A stretch of 64,000 bases of DNA from Halioglobus sp. (GCA_020443425.1 JAGRIE010000001.1:124001-188000); one strand, 5' to 3'. Counted from the first letter of the stretch, positions 9,951-20,124 are shown. Numbers and translations: made by a program. Notes: generated from the letters alone by a model not told the origin.

Positions 9951-10613
9951 ATGTCAGCCATCAAAGAAACGCTCACCGGACCAATTTTCAAGAACAACCC
10001 GATCGCGCTGCAGATCCTCGGTATCTGCTCCGCGCTGGCGGTCACATCCTCCATGCGGGTCACCCTGGTGATGTGCGTGGCCCTGACGGTGGTGACGGCC
10101 TTCTCGGGCATGTTTATCTCCTCCATCCGCAACCATATACCGGGCAGCATCCGGATTATTGTACAGATGGTTATCATTGCGTCGCTGGTCATCGTGGTGG
10201 ATCAATTCCTCAAGGCGTATGCCTTCACGATCAGCAAGCAGCTGTCGGTCTTTGTCGGCCTGATCATCACCAACTGCATCGTGATGGGGCGAGCCGAAGC
10301 CTTCGCGATGAAGAACCCGCCGATCGCCAGCTTCATGGACGGTATCGGCAACGGGCTCGGCTACAGTGTGGTATTGATCGCTGTCGCGTTTTTCCGCGAG
10401 ATCTTCGGCGCGGGCAAACTGATGGGCTATGAGATCCTGCCACTGGCCACGGAGGGTGGCTGGTACATCCCCAATGGCATGTTGCTGCTGCCTCCGAGCG
10501 CATTTTTTCTTATCGGCGGGTTTATCTGGGTACTTCGCAGTGTGCGCACTGAGCAGGTCGAAGAGCCCGAGTTCAAACTCGCCAAACACACCCCCGTGGG
10601 CGAGGGCGTATAA
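9951..10613 (+). CDS. nqrD: Na+-NQR subunit D
   Basis: 220 residues, strongly hydrophobic with about six membrane spans. Conserved cysteines occur in the half-helix motifs GICSAL and [10 protein letters not shown]. In the NqrD/NqrE pair such cysteines hold the intramembrane Fe centre that passes electrons between NqrF and NqrC. It starts 2 nt after nqrC and its stop abuts the nqrE start codon. Confidence 0.97.
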   Translation: MSAIKETLTGPIFKNNPIALQILGICSALAVTSSMRVTLVMCVALTVVTAFSGMFISSIRNHIPGSIRIIVQMVIIASLVIVVDQFLKAYAFTISKQLSVFVGLIITNCIVMGRAEAFAMKNPPIASFMDGIGNGLGYSVVLIAVAFFREIFGAGKLMGYEILPLATEGGWYIPNGMLLLPPSAFFLIGGFIWVLRSVRTEQVEEPEFKLAKHTPVGEGV

Positions 10614-11222
10614 ATGGAAGCCTTACTGAGTTTGTTTGTACGGTCCATATTCATCGAGAATATGGCGCTGGCCTTTTTCCTGGGTATGTGTACGTTTCTC
10701 GCCATCTCGAAGAAGGTGGAGGCGGCGATAGGGCTGGGGATAGCGGTCATCGTGGTGCTGGGTATCACCGTCCCGGTCAATAACCTGATCTACCACTATC
10801 TGCTGGCTGACGGCGCGCTGGCTTGGGCGGGCTATCCCGATATGGACCTGAGTTTCCTCGGTCTGCTGTCCTACATCGGCGTGATCGCTGCCATCGTGCA
10901 GATCATGGAGATGTTCCTCGATAAATTCATACCCTCACTGTACAACGCACTGGGTGTGTTCCTGCCGCTGATCACAGTGAACTGCGCGATTCTCGGCGCC
11001 GCGCTGTTCATGGTCGAGCGCGATTACGATTTCGCAGAGAGTGTCGTGTTCGGCCTCGGCTCCGGTGTGGGCTGGGCGCTGGCCGTGATCGCTCTGGCGG
11101 GCATACGTGAAAAGCTCAAATACTCTGATGTTCCCCAGGGCCTGCAGGGTCTGGGTATCACATTCATTACCGCTGGCCTGATGGCACTGGGCTTTATGTC
11201 TTTCGGCGGCATCGATATCTAG
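10614..11222 (+). CDS. nqrE: Na+-NQR subunit E
   Basis: 202 residues, about six membrane spans, paralogous to NqrD in inverted topology. The cysteine motif VNCAILG supplies the other ligands of the intramembrane iron centre, whose assembly needs NqrM (encoded at 13533). The ATG immediately follows the nqrD stop. Confidence 0.97.
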   Translation: MEALLSLFVRSIFIENMALAFFLGMCTFLAISKKVEAAIGLGIAVIVVLGITVPVNNLIYHYLLADGALAWAGYPDMDLSFLGLLSYIGVIAAIVQIMEMFLDKFIPSLYNALGVFLPLITVNCAILGAALFMVERDYDFAESVVFGLGSGVGWALAVIALAGIREKLKYSDVPQGLQGLGITFITAGLMALGFMSFGGIDI

Positions 11223-11238
11223 GCAGGATCTGGTTGAT

Positions 11239-12462
11239 ATGGAAATGACAATTGTATTTGGCGTCGGCATGTTCACTGTGATTGTGCTGTTGCTGGTGGC
11301 CCTGATTCTGATGGCGCGCTCGCGTCTGGTCAGTACCGGCGCCGTGAACATCCTGATTAACGGCGAAAAGACCATCACGGTCCCGGCCGGTGGCAAGCTG
11401 TTGCAGACGCTGTCAGAGGCGGAGCTGTTCCTGCCCTCAGCCTGCGGTGGCGGCGGTACCTGCGCGCAGTGTAAATGCATCATCGAAGAGGGCGGTGGCT
11501 CCATGCTGCCGACCGAGCAGGGCCACTTCAACCGGCGTGAGGCGGCTGAGGGTTGGCGCCTGAGCTGCCAGGTTGCGGTGAAGCAGGACATGAAGATCGA
11601 AGTGCCCGATGAAGTGTTCGGTGTGAAGCAGTGGGAGTGCACGGTTGAGTCCAATCCCAATGTCGCGACCTTCATCAAGGAGCTGACGCTGCGACTGCCC
11701 GAGGGCGAGAACGTGGATTTCCGGGCCGGCGGCTATGTGCAGCTCGAGTGTCCCCCACACCGCGTCAAGTACTCAGATTTCGATATCGAGGAAGAGTATC
11801 GCGGCGACTGGGAGCGGTTCGGCTTTTTCAAACTCGAGTCGGTGGTCGAGGAAACCGTGATCCGCGCGTACTCAATGGCCAATTACCCTGAAGAGAAAGG
11901 GCTGGTCAAATTCAATATCCGGATTGCGACACCCCCGCCCGGCAGCGAGGGTATCCCCTGTGGCCAGATGTCCTCCTGGGTGTTCGGGCTCAAGCCCGGT
12001 GACAAAGTCAAGGTGTACGGTCCCTTCGGCGAATTTTTCGCCAAGGATACCGACGCCGAGATGGTGTTCATCGGTGGTGGTGCCGGTATGGCGCCCATGC
12101 GGTCCCATCTGTTCGACCAGCTCAAGCGTTTGCACAGCAAACGCAAGATCAGCTTCTGGTACGGCGCGCGTTCCCTGCGTGAGATGTTCTACGCTGAGGA
12201 ATACGACCAACTGGCGGCAGAAAATGACAATTTCGAGTGGCATGTGGCGCTGTCTGATCCACAACCCGAGGACAACTGGGAGGGTTACACCGGTTTCATC
12301 CACAATGTCCTCTACGAGGAGTACCTGAAGGATCACCCGGCGCCGGAGGACTGTGAGTACTATATGTGTGGTCCACCGATGATGAACTCCGCGGTGATCC
12401 AGATGCTGACCTCGCTGGGCGTGGAACCTGAAAACATCATGCTCGACGATTTCGGCGGCTAA
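11239..12462 (+). CDS. nqrF: Na+-NQR subunit F (NADH entry, FAD, 2Fe-2S)
   Basis: 407 residues. An N-terminal membrane helix is followed by a ferredoxin-like domain with the cluster ligands in [12 protein letters not shown] plus a later Cys in WRLSCQVAV, the FAD-binding RAYSMANY, and the NADH-binding GGGAGMAP and CGPPMM segments. It oxidises NADH in the cytoplasm and hands electrons through the 2Fe-2S cluster to the NqrDE iron centre. Last structural subunit of the operon; apbE begins 4 nt after its stop. Confidence 0.97.
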   Translation: MEMTIVFGVGMFTVIVLLLVALILMARSRLVSTGAVNILINGEKTITVPAGGKLLQTLSEAELFLPSACGGGGTCAQCKCIIEEGGGSMLPTEQGHFNRREAAEGWRLSCQVAVKQDMKIEVPDEVFGVKQWECTVESNPNVATFIKELTLRLPEGENVDFRAGGYVQLECPPHRVKYSDFDIEEEYRGDWERFGFFKLESVVEETVIRAYSMANYPEEKGLVKFNIRIATPPPGSEGIPCGQMSSWVFGLKPGDKVKVYGPFGEFFAKDTDAEMVFIGGGAGMAPMRSHLFDQLKRLHSKRKISFWYGARSLREMFYAEEYDQLAAENDNFEWHVALSDPQPEDNWEGYTGFIHNVLYEEYLKDHPAPEDCEYYMCGPPMMNSAVIQMLTSLGVEPENIMLDDFGG

Positions 12463-12466
12463 CACC

Positions 12467-13504
12467 TTGCTGACGCTGTATCAAAGCCACTCGCGCGAGT
12501 GGCTTTTTTGTTTGTTCCTGCTGCTAGCGCTGGCGGGCTGTGCACGGGATGCGACACCGCAGAAACTGGCGGGTGCCACAATGGGCACGACGTGGCATGT
12601 GACGTACATTGCCGGCGCCACGGCACCCGGCGTCGAGTCCGTGCAGGCCGGCATCGAGGCCCAACTCGAGCAGGTCAACCTCAGCATGTCCACCTATCGC
12701 CCCGATTCCGAGATCAGCCGCTTCAACGCGCTGGGCAGCGGCCGCGTGTTCACCGCCTCGGCGGAATTCGTCGCTGTGTTACAGGCGGCCCTGGATATCG
12801 GCCAGCACAGTGAGGGCGCTTATGATGTCACGGTGGCCCCGCTGGTGGACCTGTGGGGGTTCGGGCCGGCGGGAACAGTCACTGTACCGCCGTCGCCGCA
12901 GGCGATTGCGCAGGTGATGGCGGGTATCGGCCAACAGGCCATCGAACTCGACATCGGGACGCGGCAGGTGCGCAAGGACAAGGCGCTGTCGGTAGACTTC
13001 TCATCGCTGGCCAAGGGCTATGCCGTGGACCGCGTGGCACAGTGGTTGCTGTCACAGGGCATAGACCGGTTCATGGTTGAAGTCGGTGGCGAGATGCGCC
13101 TGTCCGGCCTCAGCGGCCGCGGTGACGGCTGGCGCATAGCGATAGAGGAGCCCGATATCAGCGGTCGCACCATAGCCACCACGGTGACGATGAGTGATAC
13201 TGCGCTGGCGACATCCGGCGATTATCGCAATTATTTTGAAAGCAACGGTCGCCGCTACTCACACTCCATCGACCCGCGCACGGGATACCCGGTCGAACAC
13301 GACCTGGTGTCGGTTACCGTGGCCCACCCCAGCTGCATGATAGCGGATGCCTGGGCGACCGCGCTGACCGTGCTCGGTGCCGAGCGTGCGATGGCGGTGG
13401 CGCAGGAGCAGGGATTGGCGGTATATTTCATCCGCAGGGTCAACGATGGCTTTGAACAGAGCCACACACCGCTGTTTTCCCGCTACCTGGGCGAGCAGCA
13501 GTAA
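12467..13504 (+). CDS. apbE: FAD:protein FMN transferase ApbE
   Basis: 345 residues from TTG at 12467. The lipobox LALAGC near residue 25 marks a periplasmic lipoprotein. The body has the ApbE features GATMGTTWHVTY, a DFSSLAKGYAVD segment, the YSHSIDPRTGYPV segment and a Mg2+-site aspartate region (IADAWATAL). It transfers FMN from FAD to threonines of NqrB and NqrC. The hydrophobic core of its signal peptide is encoded by the T-rich tail of an intrinsic terminator (12483-12509), so expression may be lower than that of nqrA-F. No in-frame later start would preserve a usable signal peptide. Confidence 0.93.
   Translation: MLTLYQSHSREWLFCLFLLLALAGCARDATPQKLAGATMGTTWHVTYIAGATAPGVESVQAGIEAQLEQVNLSMSTYRPDSEISRFNALGSGRVFTASAEFVAVLQAALDIGQHSEGAYDVTVAPLVDLWGFGPAGTVTVPPSPQAIAQVMAGIGQQAIELDIGTRQVRKDKALSVDFSSLAKGYAVDRVAQWLLSQGIDRFMVEVGGEMRLSGLSGRGDGWRIAIEEPDISGRTIATTVTMSDTALATSGDYRNYFESNGRRYSHSIDPRTGYPVEHDLVSVTVAHPSCMIADAWATALTVLGAERAMAVAQEQGLAVYFIRRVNDGFEQSHTPLFSRYLGEQQ
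12483..12509 (+). terminator. intrinsic terminator inside the start of apbE
   Basis: A perfect 10-bp stem (AAAGCCACTC at 12483-12492 with GAGTGGCTTT at 12497-12506), GCGC tetraloop, and T6 tail (12504-12509, followed by GTTTG). It lies 20 nt after the nqrF stop but inside codons 6-15 of apbE, so it should end most nqrA-F transcripts unless ribosomes or another factor allow read-through. Confidence 0.85.
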
Positions 13505-13532
13505 GTCACCCTTCAAACGGAAGAGCAGGCAT

Positions 13533-13766
13533 ATGGCATTATTTTTTGGCAGTATCGTGGTTTTTGGTCTGGTTATCGCCGCCATGGCAGTGGGCGTCAT
13601 GGCCGGTCGACCACCGATCAAAGGCTCCTGTGGCGGCATGGGTGCGCTCGGTGTGAGCACCTCCTGCGAAATCTGCGGCGGCAACCCACAGCGCTGCGAG
13701 GAAGAGACGCGCAGCGACAGCGCGGGCAGGAAACCCGCCAAACTCTACTATCCGGCCGACAAGTAA
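13533..13766 (+). CDS. nqrM: NqrM, Na+-NQR maturation factor
   Basis: 77 residues: one N-terminal membrane helix (LFFGSIVVFGLVIAAMAVG), then a short cysteine-rich tail with Cys in GSCGGMG, SCEICGG and QRC, the conserved four-cysteine pattern of NqrM. It is required in Vibrio for insertion of the iron centre between NqrD and NqrE. I chose the ATG at 13533; the frame is open upstream to 13377 but that lies inside apbE. It follows apbE by 28 nt, the usual position. Confidence 0.92.
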   Translation: MALFFGSIVVFGLVIAAMAVGVMAGRPPIKGSCGGMGALGVSTSCEICGGNPQRCEEETRSDSAGRKPAKLYYPADK

Positions 13767-13789
13767 CAATTGACCACCGGCCCTTACGC

Positions 13790-15046
13790 GTGAAGCAGAG
13801 CACTATCGGCAATTACGCGCCCTTTATTGGTGTGCGTTACAGCTTCAGTCGCAAGCGCAATCGGTTCACATCGGTGATCGCGACCGTATCGATGCTGGGT
13901 ATGGTGCTGGGTGTGGCCAGCCTGATTGTGGTGCTGGCCATCATGAACGGTTTCGCCGGCGAGTTGCGCGGCCGGATACTGTCGCTGGTGCCGCACGGCT
14001 TCATCGAGGCCGAGCGCGGCGGTATTTCGCAGTGGCCCGAATTGATGGCGCAGGTCAGCTCAGCTCCAGGTGTGCTGGCCGTGTCGCCGTATATCACAGA
14101 AAAAGCCATCCTCGGCAATGGCCAGACCCGGCGTGGTGCGGTGCTGACTGCGGTGGACCCGCAGTCGGAGGGAGGTGTCTCGGAACTGCCATCGGCGATG
14201 ATTGCCGGCGATCTCGAGAGCCTGCAGGGTGATGGTTTCAATGTCGTATTGGGTGCGACGCTGGCCGGCATCCTGAGGGTGGCCCCCGGCGATTACGTTG
14301 AGGTGACGGTGCCCCGTCTCACCGTGACACCGCTCGGGCTGTTCCCGCGCAGCAAGCGACTTCGCGTCAGCGGGCTGTTCCAGATCGGTGCCCAACCGGA
14401 CGCTTACCAGGCCTATATCTCGCTGGCCACCGGGCAAAAATTACTCGGCAGCAAGGGCAGCGTGGACGGTCTGCAGGTCAAGACCAGCGACCTGTTCGAG
14501 GCGCCGCACATCATGCAGGCGCTGGCGGCCTCACTGCCCGAGTCCTACGTGGTGAAAGACTGGAGCCAGACGCAGGGCTCGCTGTTCCGGGCCGTCAAGC
14601 TGGAGAAAGTCATGGTCAGCCTGCTGCTGTTGAGTGTCGTTGCGGTCGCAGCGTTCAATATTGTCTCTACGCTGGTGATGTCAGTGGCGGAAAAACGACG
14701 CGATATCGCCGTTCTACGCACCATGGGTGCTCGCGCCGGTGGCATTATGGCGATTTTTGTCGCGCACGGACTGGTACTGGCCGGCGTCGGCATCTCTGTG
14801 GGCGCGCTGCTGGGCATATTGCTGGCGACCAATATCGCGGCCATCACGGCTGCCGTGGAGAATGCACTGGGCATGAAGTTGTTTGACCCTACCGTTTATT
14901 TTATCAGTGAACTGCCGGCCGACCTGCAGGCATACGATGTCGCGCTCGTGGTCATCGCCTCCTTTGTGCTGAGTTTACTGGCTACCCTGTATCCAGCGTG
15001 GCGCGCCGCCAGCATCGCGCCCGCAGAGGTTTTACGCTATGAGTGA
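13790..15046 (+). CDS. lolC: lipoprotein-releasing ABC transporter permease LolC
   Basis: 418 residues from GTG. MacB/FtsX-type permease: one N-terminal membrane helix, a large periplasmic domain, then three helices near the C-terminus. The LAIMNGFAGELRGRILSLVPHG region is typical of LolC/LolE. With LolD and LolE it extracts outer-membrane lipoproteins from the inner membrane for LolA. Its stop overlaps the lolD start by 8 bp. LolC versus LolE is assigned by position. Confidence 0.93.
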   Translation: MKQSTIGNYAPFIGVRYSFSRKRNRFTSVIATVSMLGMVLGVASLIVVLAIMNGFAGELRGRILSLVPHGFIEAERGGISQWPELMAQVSSAPGVLAVSPYITEKAILGNGQTRRGAVLTAVDPQSEGGVSELPSAMIAGDLESLQGDGFNVVLGATLAGILRVAPGDYVEVTVPRLTVTPLGLFPRSKRLRVSGLFQIGAQPDAYQAYISLATGQKLLGSKGSVDGLQVKTSDLFEAPHIMQALAASLPESYVVKDWSQTQGSLFRAVKLEKVMVSLLLLSVVAVAAFNIVSTLVMSVAEKRRDIAVLRTMGARAGGIMAIFVAHGLVLAGVGISVGALLGILLATNIAAITAAVENALGMKLFDPTVYFISELPADLQAYDVALVVIASFVLSLLATLYPAWRAASIAPAEVLRYE

Positions 15047-15719
15047 TGTGGTTTTGCAGTGTGAGGCACTGTGTCGCGTGTATGAAGATGGCGACAAATC
15101 CGTCACCGTACTGCGCAGCGTCGACCTGACACTGCTGGCGGGTGAGAAGATTGCGATTGTCGGCGGCTCCGGTTCCGGTAAATCCACCTTGCTCAACCTG
15201 TTGGGCGGCCTCGACTACCCCAGCAGCGGTAAAGTGTTGATGCGCGGCCGCGACCTGACCCGGCTGGATGAGCGTGCGCTGTGCCGCTTGCGCAATGAGC
15301 AGCTCGGTTTTGTCTACCAGTTTCACCATTTGTTGCCGGAGTTTGATGCGCAGGAAAATGTCGCGATGCCGCTGTTGATCGGTGGCACAGCGCGCAAGGC
15401 CGCGGCGCTGGCGGCGCAGGAGATGCTTGAGCGCGTCGGCATGGGCCACCGCTTGCTGCACAGGCCGGCGCAGCTCTCCGGCGGCGAGCGCCAGCGTGTC
15501 GCGATTGCCAGGGCGCTGGTCACCCGCCCGGACTGCGTCCTGCTTGATGAGCCCACCGGCAACCTGGATCCTAAATCCGCCGCCCAGGTCCTGTCGCTGA
15601 TCGATGAACTGGGGCAGGACCTGGCGTCGTTTGTTGTCGTGACGCACGATCCGGCCATCGCCGCGCATATGCACCGCACCCTGGAACTGCGCGACGGTGT
15701 GCTGCAGGCATTGACGTGA
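15039..15719 (+). CDS. lolD: lipoprotein-releasing ABC transporter ATPase LolD
   Basis: 226 residues with Walker A (GGSGSGKST), ABC signature (LSGGERQR), Walker B with catalytic Glu (DCVLLDEPTG) and H-loop (VVVTHD). It powers LolCE. It overlaps lolC by 8 bp and lolE by 4 bp, so all three are translationally coupled. Confidence 0.97.
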   Translation: MSDVVLQCEALCRVYEDGDKSVTVLRSVDLTLLAGEKIAIVGGSGSGKSTLLNLLGGLDYPSSGKVLMRGRDLTRLDERALCRLRNEQLGFVYQFHHLLPEFDAQENVAMPLLIGGTARKAAALAAQEMLERVGMGHRLLHRPAQLSGGERQRVAIARALVTRPDCVLLDEPTGNLDPKSAAQVLSLIDELGQDLASFVVVTHDPAIAAHMHRTLELRDGVLQALT

Positions 15720-16960
15720 CCCGCGTCGAGCGATGGCGCATCGCGCTGCGCTATACGTTTGCCTTCGGCCAGGGGCATTTGTCCGCCTTCCTGTCATCGC
15801 TGTCGATGCTGGGGCTGGTGCTCGCCATCAGTCTATTGATTATCGTACTGTCAGTCATGAATGGTTTCGACAAGGAGATGCGCGAGCGCATCCTGTCCCT
15901 GGTGCCACATATCACGCTGCACTCCGCAGCCCCGATTGATAATGAGGCGGCGATTATCGCCACGATTCAGCGTCATCCTGCCGTGGAAGAGGTCACCCCG
16001 TTCGCCCAGTTCGATGCCCTTGTCACCCGCGGTACTGATATCGAAACCGTGCGTGGCATTGGTCTGGACGCCGATGAGAACGGCGCGTTCGGGGCACTGA
16101 CGCCCTTCCTGGACCGGAACGGCGGCGCGCGTTTCGCGCAGCAGCAGGACGGCCTGATTCTCGGTATCGGGGTGGCACAGCATCTGGGTGTGAAGGTCGG
16201 CGAGCGCCTCAACCTCATCGTGCCGGGCGGCGGTCAGTCCGGGGAGGTCGGGCCGGCGCGCTTTCACACCGTAGAACTCAGCGCCATTTTGAACACGGGT
16301 ACTGAACTGGACCAGAGCATTGCCCTTGTGCACCTGGATCTCGCCTCTGAGCTGGCGGGATTGCACGGCCGGGTCAGTGGTTTCCGGATCGCCACCAACC
16401 AGCTCTTTGACGTGCAGAGGATCGGTTGGGAATTACAGGAGAATCTGCCACCCGGTTACTACAGCACCAACTGGATGCTGACCCACGGCAACCTGTACGC
16501 GGCGATACAGTTGTCCCGCGACATGGTCTCGATTCTCCTGTTCTCGATCATCGCGGTGGCAGCCTTCAATGTTGTATCGTCACTGGTGCTGGTGGTGCTG
16601 GATAAACAGGGAAATATCGCCATCCTTCGCACGCTGGGTGCCACCGGGCCGGATATCGCATGGATATTCGTCCTGCAGGGCGCGATGATCGGCCTGGTCG
16701 GTGTGGTACTGGGGAGCCTTCTCGGCGCACTTGGCAGCCTCGCCGTGCCCGGTCTGGTCAACTGGCTGGAGAGCCTGCTGGGTATGCAGTTTCTCAACAC
16801 CGATGTATACCCCGTCTCCTTCCTGCCGGTGGACCTGTTGGTCGGGGATATCGTGACCGTGGGCGGCATTGCACTCGGCATGTGCGTCGTGGCGGCTATC
16901 TACCCGGCAAGGCGTGCTGCCAAAATGGCGCCGGCCATGATTCTCAACCAGGATCGTTGA
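15716..16960 (+). CDS. lolE: lipoprotein-releasing ABC transporter permease LolE
   Basis: 414 residues from GTG overlapping the lolD stop by 4 bp. Same architecture as LolC, to which it is paralogous (SVMNGFDKEMRERILSLVP is near-identical to the LolC segment): one N-terminal helix, a periplasmic domain, three C-terminal helices. Its 3' end overlaps the convergent DUF2062 gene by 17 bp. Confidence 0.93.
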   Translation: MTRVERWRIALRYTFAFGQGHLSAFLSSLSMLGLVLAISLLIIVLSVMNGFDKEMRERILSLVPHITLHSAAPIDNEAAIIATIQRHPAVEEVTPFAQFDALVTRGTDIETVRGIGLDADENGAFGALTPFLDRNGGARFAQQQDGLILGIGVAQHLGVKVGERLNLIVPGGGQSGEVGPARFHTVELSAILNTGTELDQSIALVHLDLASELAGLHGRVSGFRIATNQLFDVQRIGWELQENLPPGYYSTNWMLTHGNLYAAIQLSRDMVSILLFSIIAVAAFNVVSSLVLVVLDKQGNIAILRTLGATGPDIAWIFVLQGAMIGLVGVVLGSLLGALGSLAVPGLVNWLESLLGMQFLNTDVYPVSFLPVDLLVGDIVTVGGIALGMCVVAAIYPARRAAKMAPAMILNQDR

Positions 16961-17483
16961 GCTTTTTCGCCTCGCGCGCCCGCTTGCGGGCACGCCATCG
17001 CATCACGACATTCCAGCGCCACAGCTGGCTGATCACAAAGTAGCTGAGACAGCCAAAAAACAGGCCGCATATCAGGCATCCCAACAGGAACGGCTTCCAG
17101 ATTGCCGACAGGCTGTTACTCAGCCAGTGCACACTGAGTTCCAGTTGCATCTGTTGCACCGGGACGTCGACGATCAGCGCGCCGATCTCGTACGCCATAT
17201 AAAATATCGGCGCCATGGTCAGCGGGTTGGTAATAAAAACGAGGGTGACGGCCAGAGGCAGGTTGCAGCGCAACAGCACTGCCATCACAGCGGCGACAAC
17301 AGTCTGGGCCGGAATCGGTATGAAGGCGACAAACAGGCCGACAAAAAAAGCCATGGAGGCTGAGTAGCGGTTGAGGTGCCAGAGGTTGCCGGCGTAAACC
17401 CAGTCACCGAGCACGCCAAGGGCTTTGATCTTTCGAACCTTGACAGGGCTGGGTACGATTTTTTGAAGGAATTTCTTCGGCAT
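16944..17483 (-). CDS. DUF2062 membrane protein
   Basis: About 179 residues from the ATG at 17483 (the frame extends to 17540, but the N-terminus then looks atypical). Basic N-terminus, hydrophobic helices around FFVGLFVAFIPIPAQT and LAVTLVFITNPLTMAPIF (the DUF2062 hallmark), another near LLGCLICGLFFGCLS, and a very basic C-terminal tail. Function unknown. The stop lies inside the 3' end of lolE, a convergent overlap. Confidence 0.85.
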   Translation of the reverse strand: MPKKFLQKIVPSPVKVRKIKALGVLGDWVYAGNLWHLNRYSASMAFFVGLFVAFIPIPAQTVVAAVMAVLLRCNLPLAVTLVFITNPLTMAPIFYMAYEIGALIVDVPVQQMQLELSVHWLSNSLSAIWKPFLLGCLICGLFFGCLSYFVISQLWRWNVVMRWRARKRAREAKKLNDPG

Positions 17484-17738
17484 ATCCGGCGTGGTCGAAA
17501 GTGAGCTGCCATTGTGCAGAGCTATGTGTTTGACTGCCACGCTCGACGTAGTGGATTAACAGCCCCGGAGAATGGACGAGCGGGCATTATGCGTTATCAG
17601 CGGTGAATTTCAAACTGCATTTGCCAGTCCCGTGTGTGATCGGGTTGGGATTTCCTGAACGACAAAGCGTCACGGGAATGGCGGCGCAGCCGTCGGTGCT
17701 GCCATCACCGCCTGTCGTGGCAAACCGGGATACAGCGT

Positions 17739-20051
17739 ATGCGATCATGGATGATTGGGCTGGCGGTGGGCATTGCGTCAGTAAGTTATTGGCCGGCGCT
17801 GCCGCAGTGGCCGTCGCTGCTGCTGAGCGTCGGGGGATTACTACTGGCTGTCTGGCGCTCGCCGGCGCGGCTGTTGTGCTCGGGGGCCTGCCTCGGCTGC
17901 GTCTTTGGCTGCGCGCACGGCACACTGCTACTGCAGCAGCGCATCGCCGGTGACTGTGTCGGTGTGCCTGTACTCGTCGCCGGCACCGTGTCCTCGCTAC
18001 CACTGGCGAGCCGGGTAGCAGGCGGTGTCCCTCGCCAGCGATTCGAGTTCACGGTGTCCGAACTGCAGCCGCCGCGCTGTGCCGGGCCCGATACACTGCT
18101 GTTGTCCTACTACGGTGAGGAAGAGATTCTCCCGGGTGATCGCTGGCAGTTTGAGGTGAAACTGAAAAAACCGTGGGGACTGGCGAACCCGGGTGGATAC
18201 AACCGGCAGGAGTGGTTGGCCCGCAATGGCATTGACGCCGTCGGCAGTGTGCGGGAGTCCGGCCGCGGACCGCGGCGGCTCAGTCGTGCCGCAGGTGGGG
18301 CCGCGCTGGCGGACCGGCTGCGCCGCAGTATCAGTACCGCGATTGCCAGCCTGGGGCTGCCACCGGAAACAGCGGCCGTATTGCAGGCGGTCTCTGTCGC
18401 TGACAGTGGTGGTATAGACGCCTCACTGTGGTCGCTGTTCCAGCACATGGGCATCAATCACCTGCTGGTGATCTCCGGCCTGCATATCGGTATGGTCGCA
18501 GCCGTCGGCTTTTTTCTCGGCACCCTGTGCCTGCCGCTGTGGCCGCCCTGGTGGCGCGGTGGCGCGCTGTTACCACCCGGTCTCGCGCTGGTGCTCGCCG
18601 GGCTTTACGCTGCACTGGCCGGGTTTTCCCTGCCGGTACAGCGTGCGCTCTGGATGTTGGCCAGCTTCGCAGTCGCCCATGCGGCGCTGCGCAGGGGGAA
18701 CTCGCTGAGCGGGCTGTTGCTGGCAGCCACCAGCGTGCTGTTACTGAGCCCGCTGGCGGTGGTCGGCAGTGGCTTCTGGTTGTCCTTCGGTGCGGTGGCC
18801 GCCCTGTTGTGGATTGCGCGTTGGCAGCGCGGTACCGGCCGGTGCTGGCGACTGTTGCAGACCCAGGCTGCGATGTCACTGCTGATGCTGCCGCTGGGCG
18901 CGCTCTTTTTCGGTGGTGGCAGCGCGATCTCGGCACTGGTCAACCTGATGATGATACCGCTGGTGGGATGGTTTGTAGTGCCACTGGCGCTGCTGGGTGC
19001 GGCCAGCTTCCTGTGCGGCGGGGACAGCTACACAGCGCTCTGGCAGCTGGCCGGTGCACCGCTGGCAGTCCTGCTGCCACAGGCGCGCGAGCTTGTCGGC
19101 AGCGATGGCAACGGCCTGTACCTGTCGCTGGCAGCCGATAGCGGGGCAGTACTGCTGGCGGTGGTATCAGTCGCCGTTCTGTGCCTGCCCGGGAGAAGTG
19201 CGGTCAAACTGCTGGCTGCAGGGCTGTTGGCACCGCTGCTGTTACCGGACATGAACAGTGCCGAACCGGCTCTCCCCGAGACAGTGGTCACGGTGCTCGA
19301 CGTCGGGCAGGGTACCGCGGTAGTGGTGCGCGGCGGTGGGCGGGCGCTGGTGTACGATACCGGCGGCGGCGACCCCGAGGGTGTGAACATGGGGTCGCTG
19401 GCAGTGTTGCCGTACCTGCGCGAACGCGGTGTCACGGCGCTGGACACGCTGGTGATCAGCCACCCTGATCTCGATCACAGTGCCGGCACTGCCGTGGTGC
19501 GCAGCGCCATGCCGGTGACCCGTTTTCGCTACGGCGGCGAGCGGCCGGTGAGCGTGGGTAATCCCGATTCGGGGCGGCCGTGTATAGCGGGCGAGGCGTG
19601 GCGCTGGCCGGGCGGGCAGATGTTCCAGTTCCTGTCGCCCGCGCGCGAGATGCCCCCGCGCCGTAATGACAGTTCCTGCGTGTTGCAGATCGACGTGGGC
19701 GGCTACCGGCTGCTGCTGCCGGGGGATATCGAAGGCGGGCGGGAGCGCCTGTTGGCGCAGTACTGGGGTGACGGCCTCCGCAGTAACTGGCTGTTGGCGG
19801 CGCACCACGGCAGCGGGACCTCCACGTCGGAACCCTTTCTCAAACGTGCGCATCCGGCGGTGGTTGTGGTGAGCAGCGGCTATGCCAATCGCTTCGGTCA
19901 TCCCCACAGCCGTGTGATCGAGCGGCTCGGCAGACGTCGGCTCGCGATCTATCACACCGCCCGTGCAGGCGCGCTGGAATTCAGGATCACGCCCGGCCAG
20001 CCGCTGCAAGTTACTGCCCACCGTGAAAAAGTGCGCCGCTACTGGATGTGA
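17739..20051 (+). CDS. comEC: ComEC/Rec2 DNA-uptake channel
   Basis: 770 residues with three parts: an N-terminal membrane/OB-like domain, a Competence channel domain (HLLVISGLHIGMVAAVG followed by many helices), and a C-terminal metallo-beta-lactamase-like domain (LDVGQGTAVVV, SHPDLDHSAG, AAHHGSGTS). It moves single-stranded DNA across the inner membrane in natural transformation; the C-terminal domain may degrade the other strand. Full length with its metal-binding histidines intact, so likely functional. PilZ at the end of the fab operon hints that the strain also makes type IV pili. Confidence 0.95.
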   Translation: MRSWMIGLAVGIASVSYWPALPQWPSLLLSVGGLLLAVWRSPARLLCSGACLGCVFGCAHGTLLLQQRIAGDCVGVPVLVAGTVSSLPLASRVAGGVPRQRFEFTVSELQPPRCAGPDTLLLSYYGEEEILPGDRWQFEVKLKKPWGLANPGGYNRQEWLARNGIDAVGSVRESGRGPRRLSRAAGGAALADRLRRSISTAIASLGLPPETAAVLQAVSVADSGGIDASLWSLFQHMGINHLLVISGLHIGMVAAVGFFLGTLCLPLWPPWWRGGALLPPGLALVLAGLYAALAGFSLPVQRALWMLASFAVAHAALRRGNSLSGLLLAATSVLLLSPLAVVGSGFWLSFGAVAALLWIARWQRGTGRCWRLLQTQAAMSLLMLPLGALFFGGGSAISALVNLMMIPLVGWFVVPLALLGAASFLCGGDSYTALWQLAGAPLAVLLPQARELVGSDGNGLYLSLAADSGAVLLAVVSVAVLCLPGRSAVKLLAAGLLAPLLLPDMNSAEPALPETVVTVLDVGQGTAVVVRGGGRALVYDTGGGDPEGVNMGSLAVLPYLRERGVTALDTLVISHPDLDHSAGTAVVRSAMPVTRFRYGGERPVSVGNPDSGRPCIAGEAWRWPGGQMFQFLSPAREMPPRRNDSSCVLQIDVGGYRLLLPGDIEGGRERLLAQYWGDGLRSNWLLAAHHGSGTSTSEPFLKRAHPAVVVVSSGYANRFGHPHSRVIERLGRRRLAIYHTARAGALEFRITPGQPLQVTAHREKVRRYWM

Positions 20052-20063
20052 GGAGCCTTCGGC

Positions 20064-20092
20064 TTACGCTCCAGCGGCGCTGTGCGTATAAT
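20064..20092 (+). promoter_or_regulatory. putative exbBD promoter
   Basis: TTACGC (20064-20069) and a perfect TATAAT (20087-20092) are separated by 17 bp in the short comEC/exbB gap, about 33 nt before the exbB GTG. Confidence 0.55.
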
Positions 20093-20124
20093 GCCACCAC
20101 TATTTTTTCTGACGGGGCGAAACT

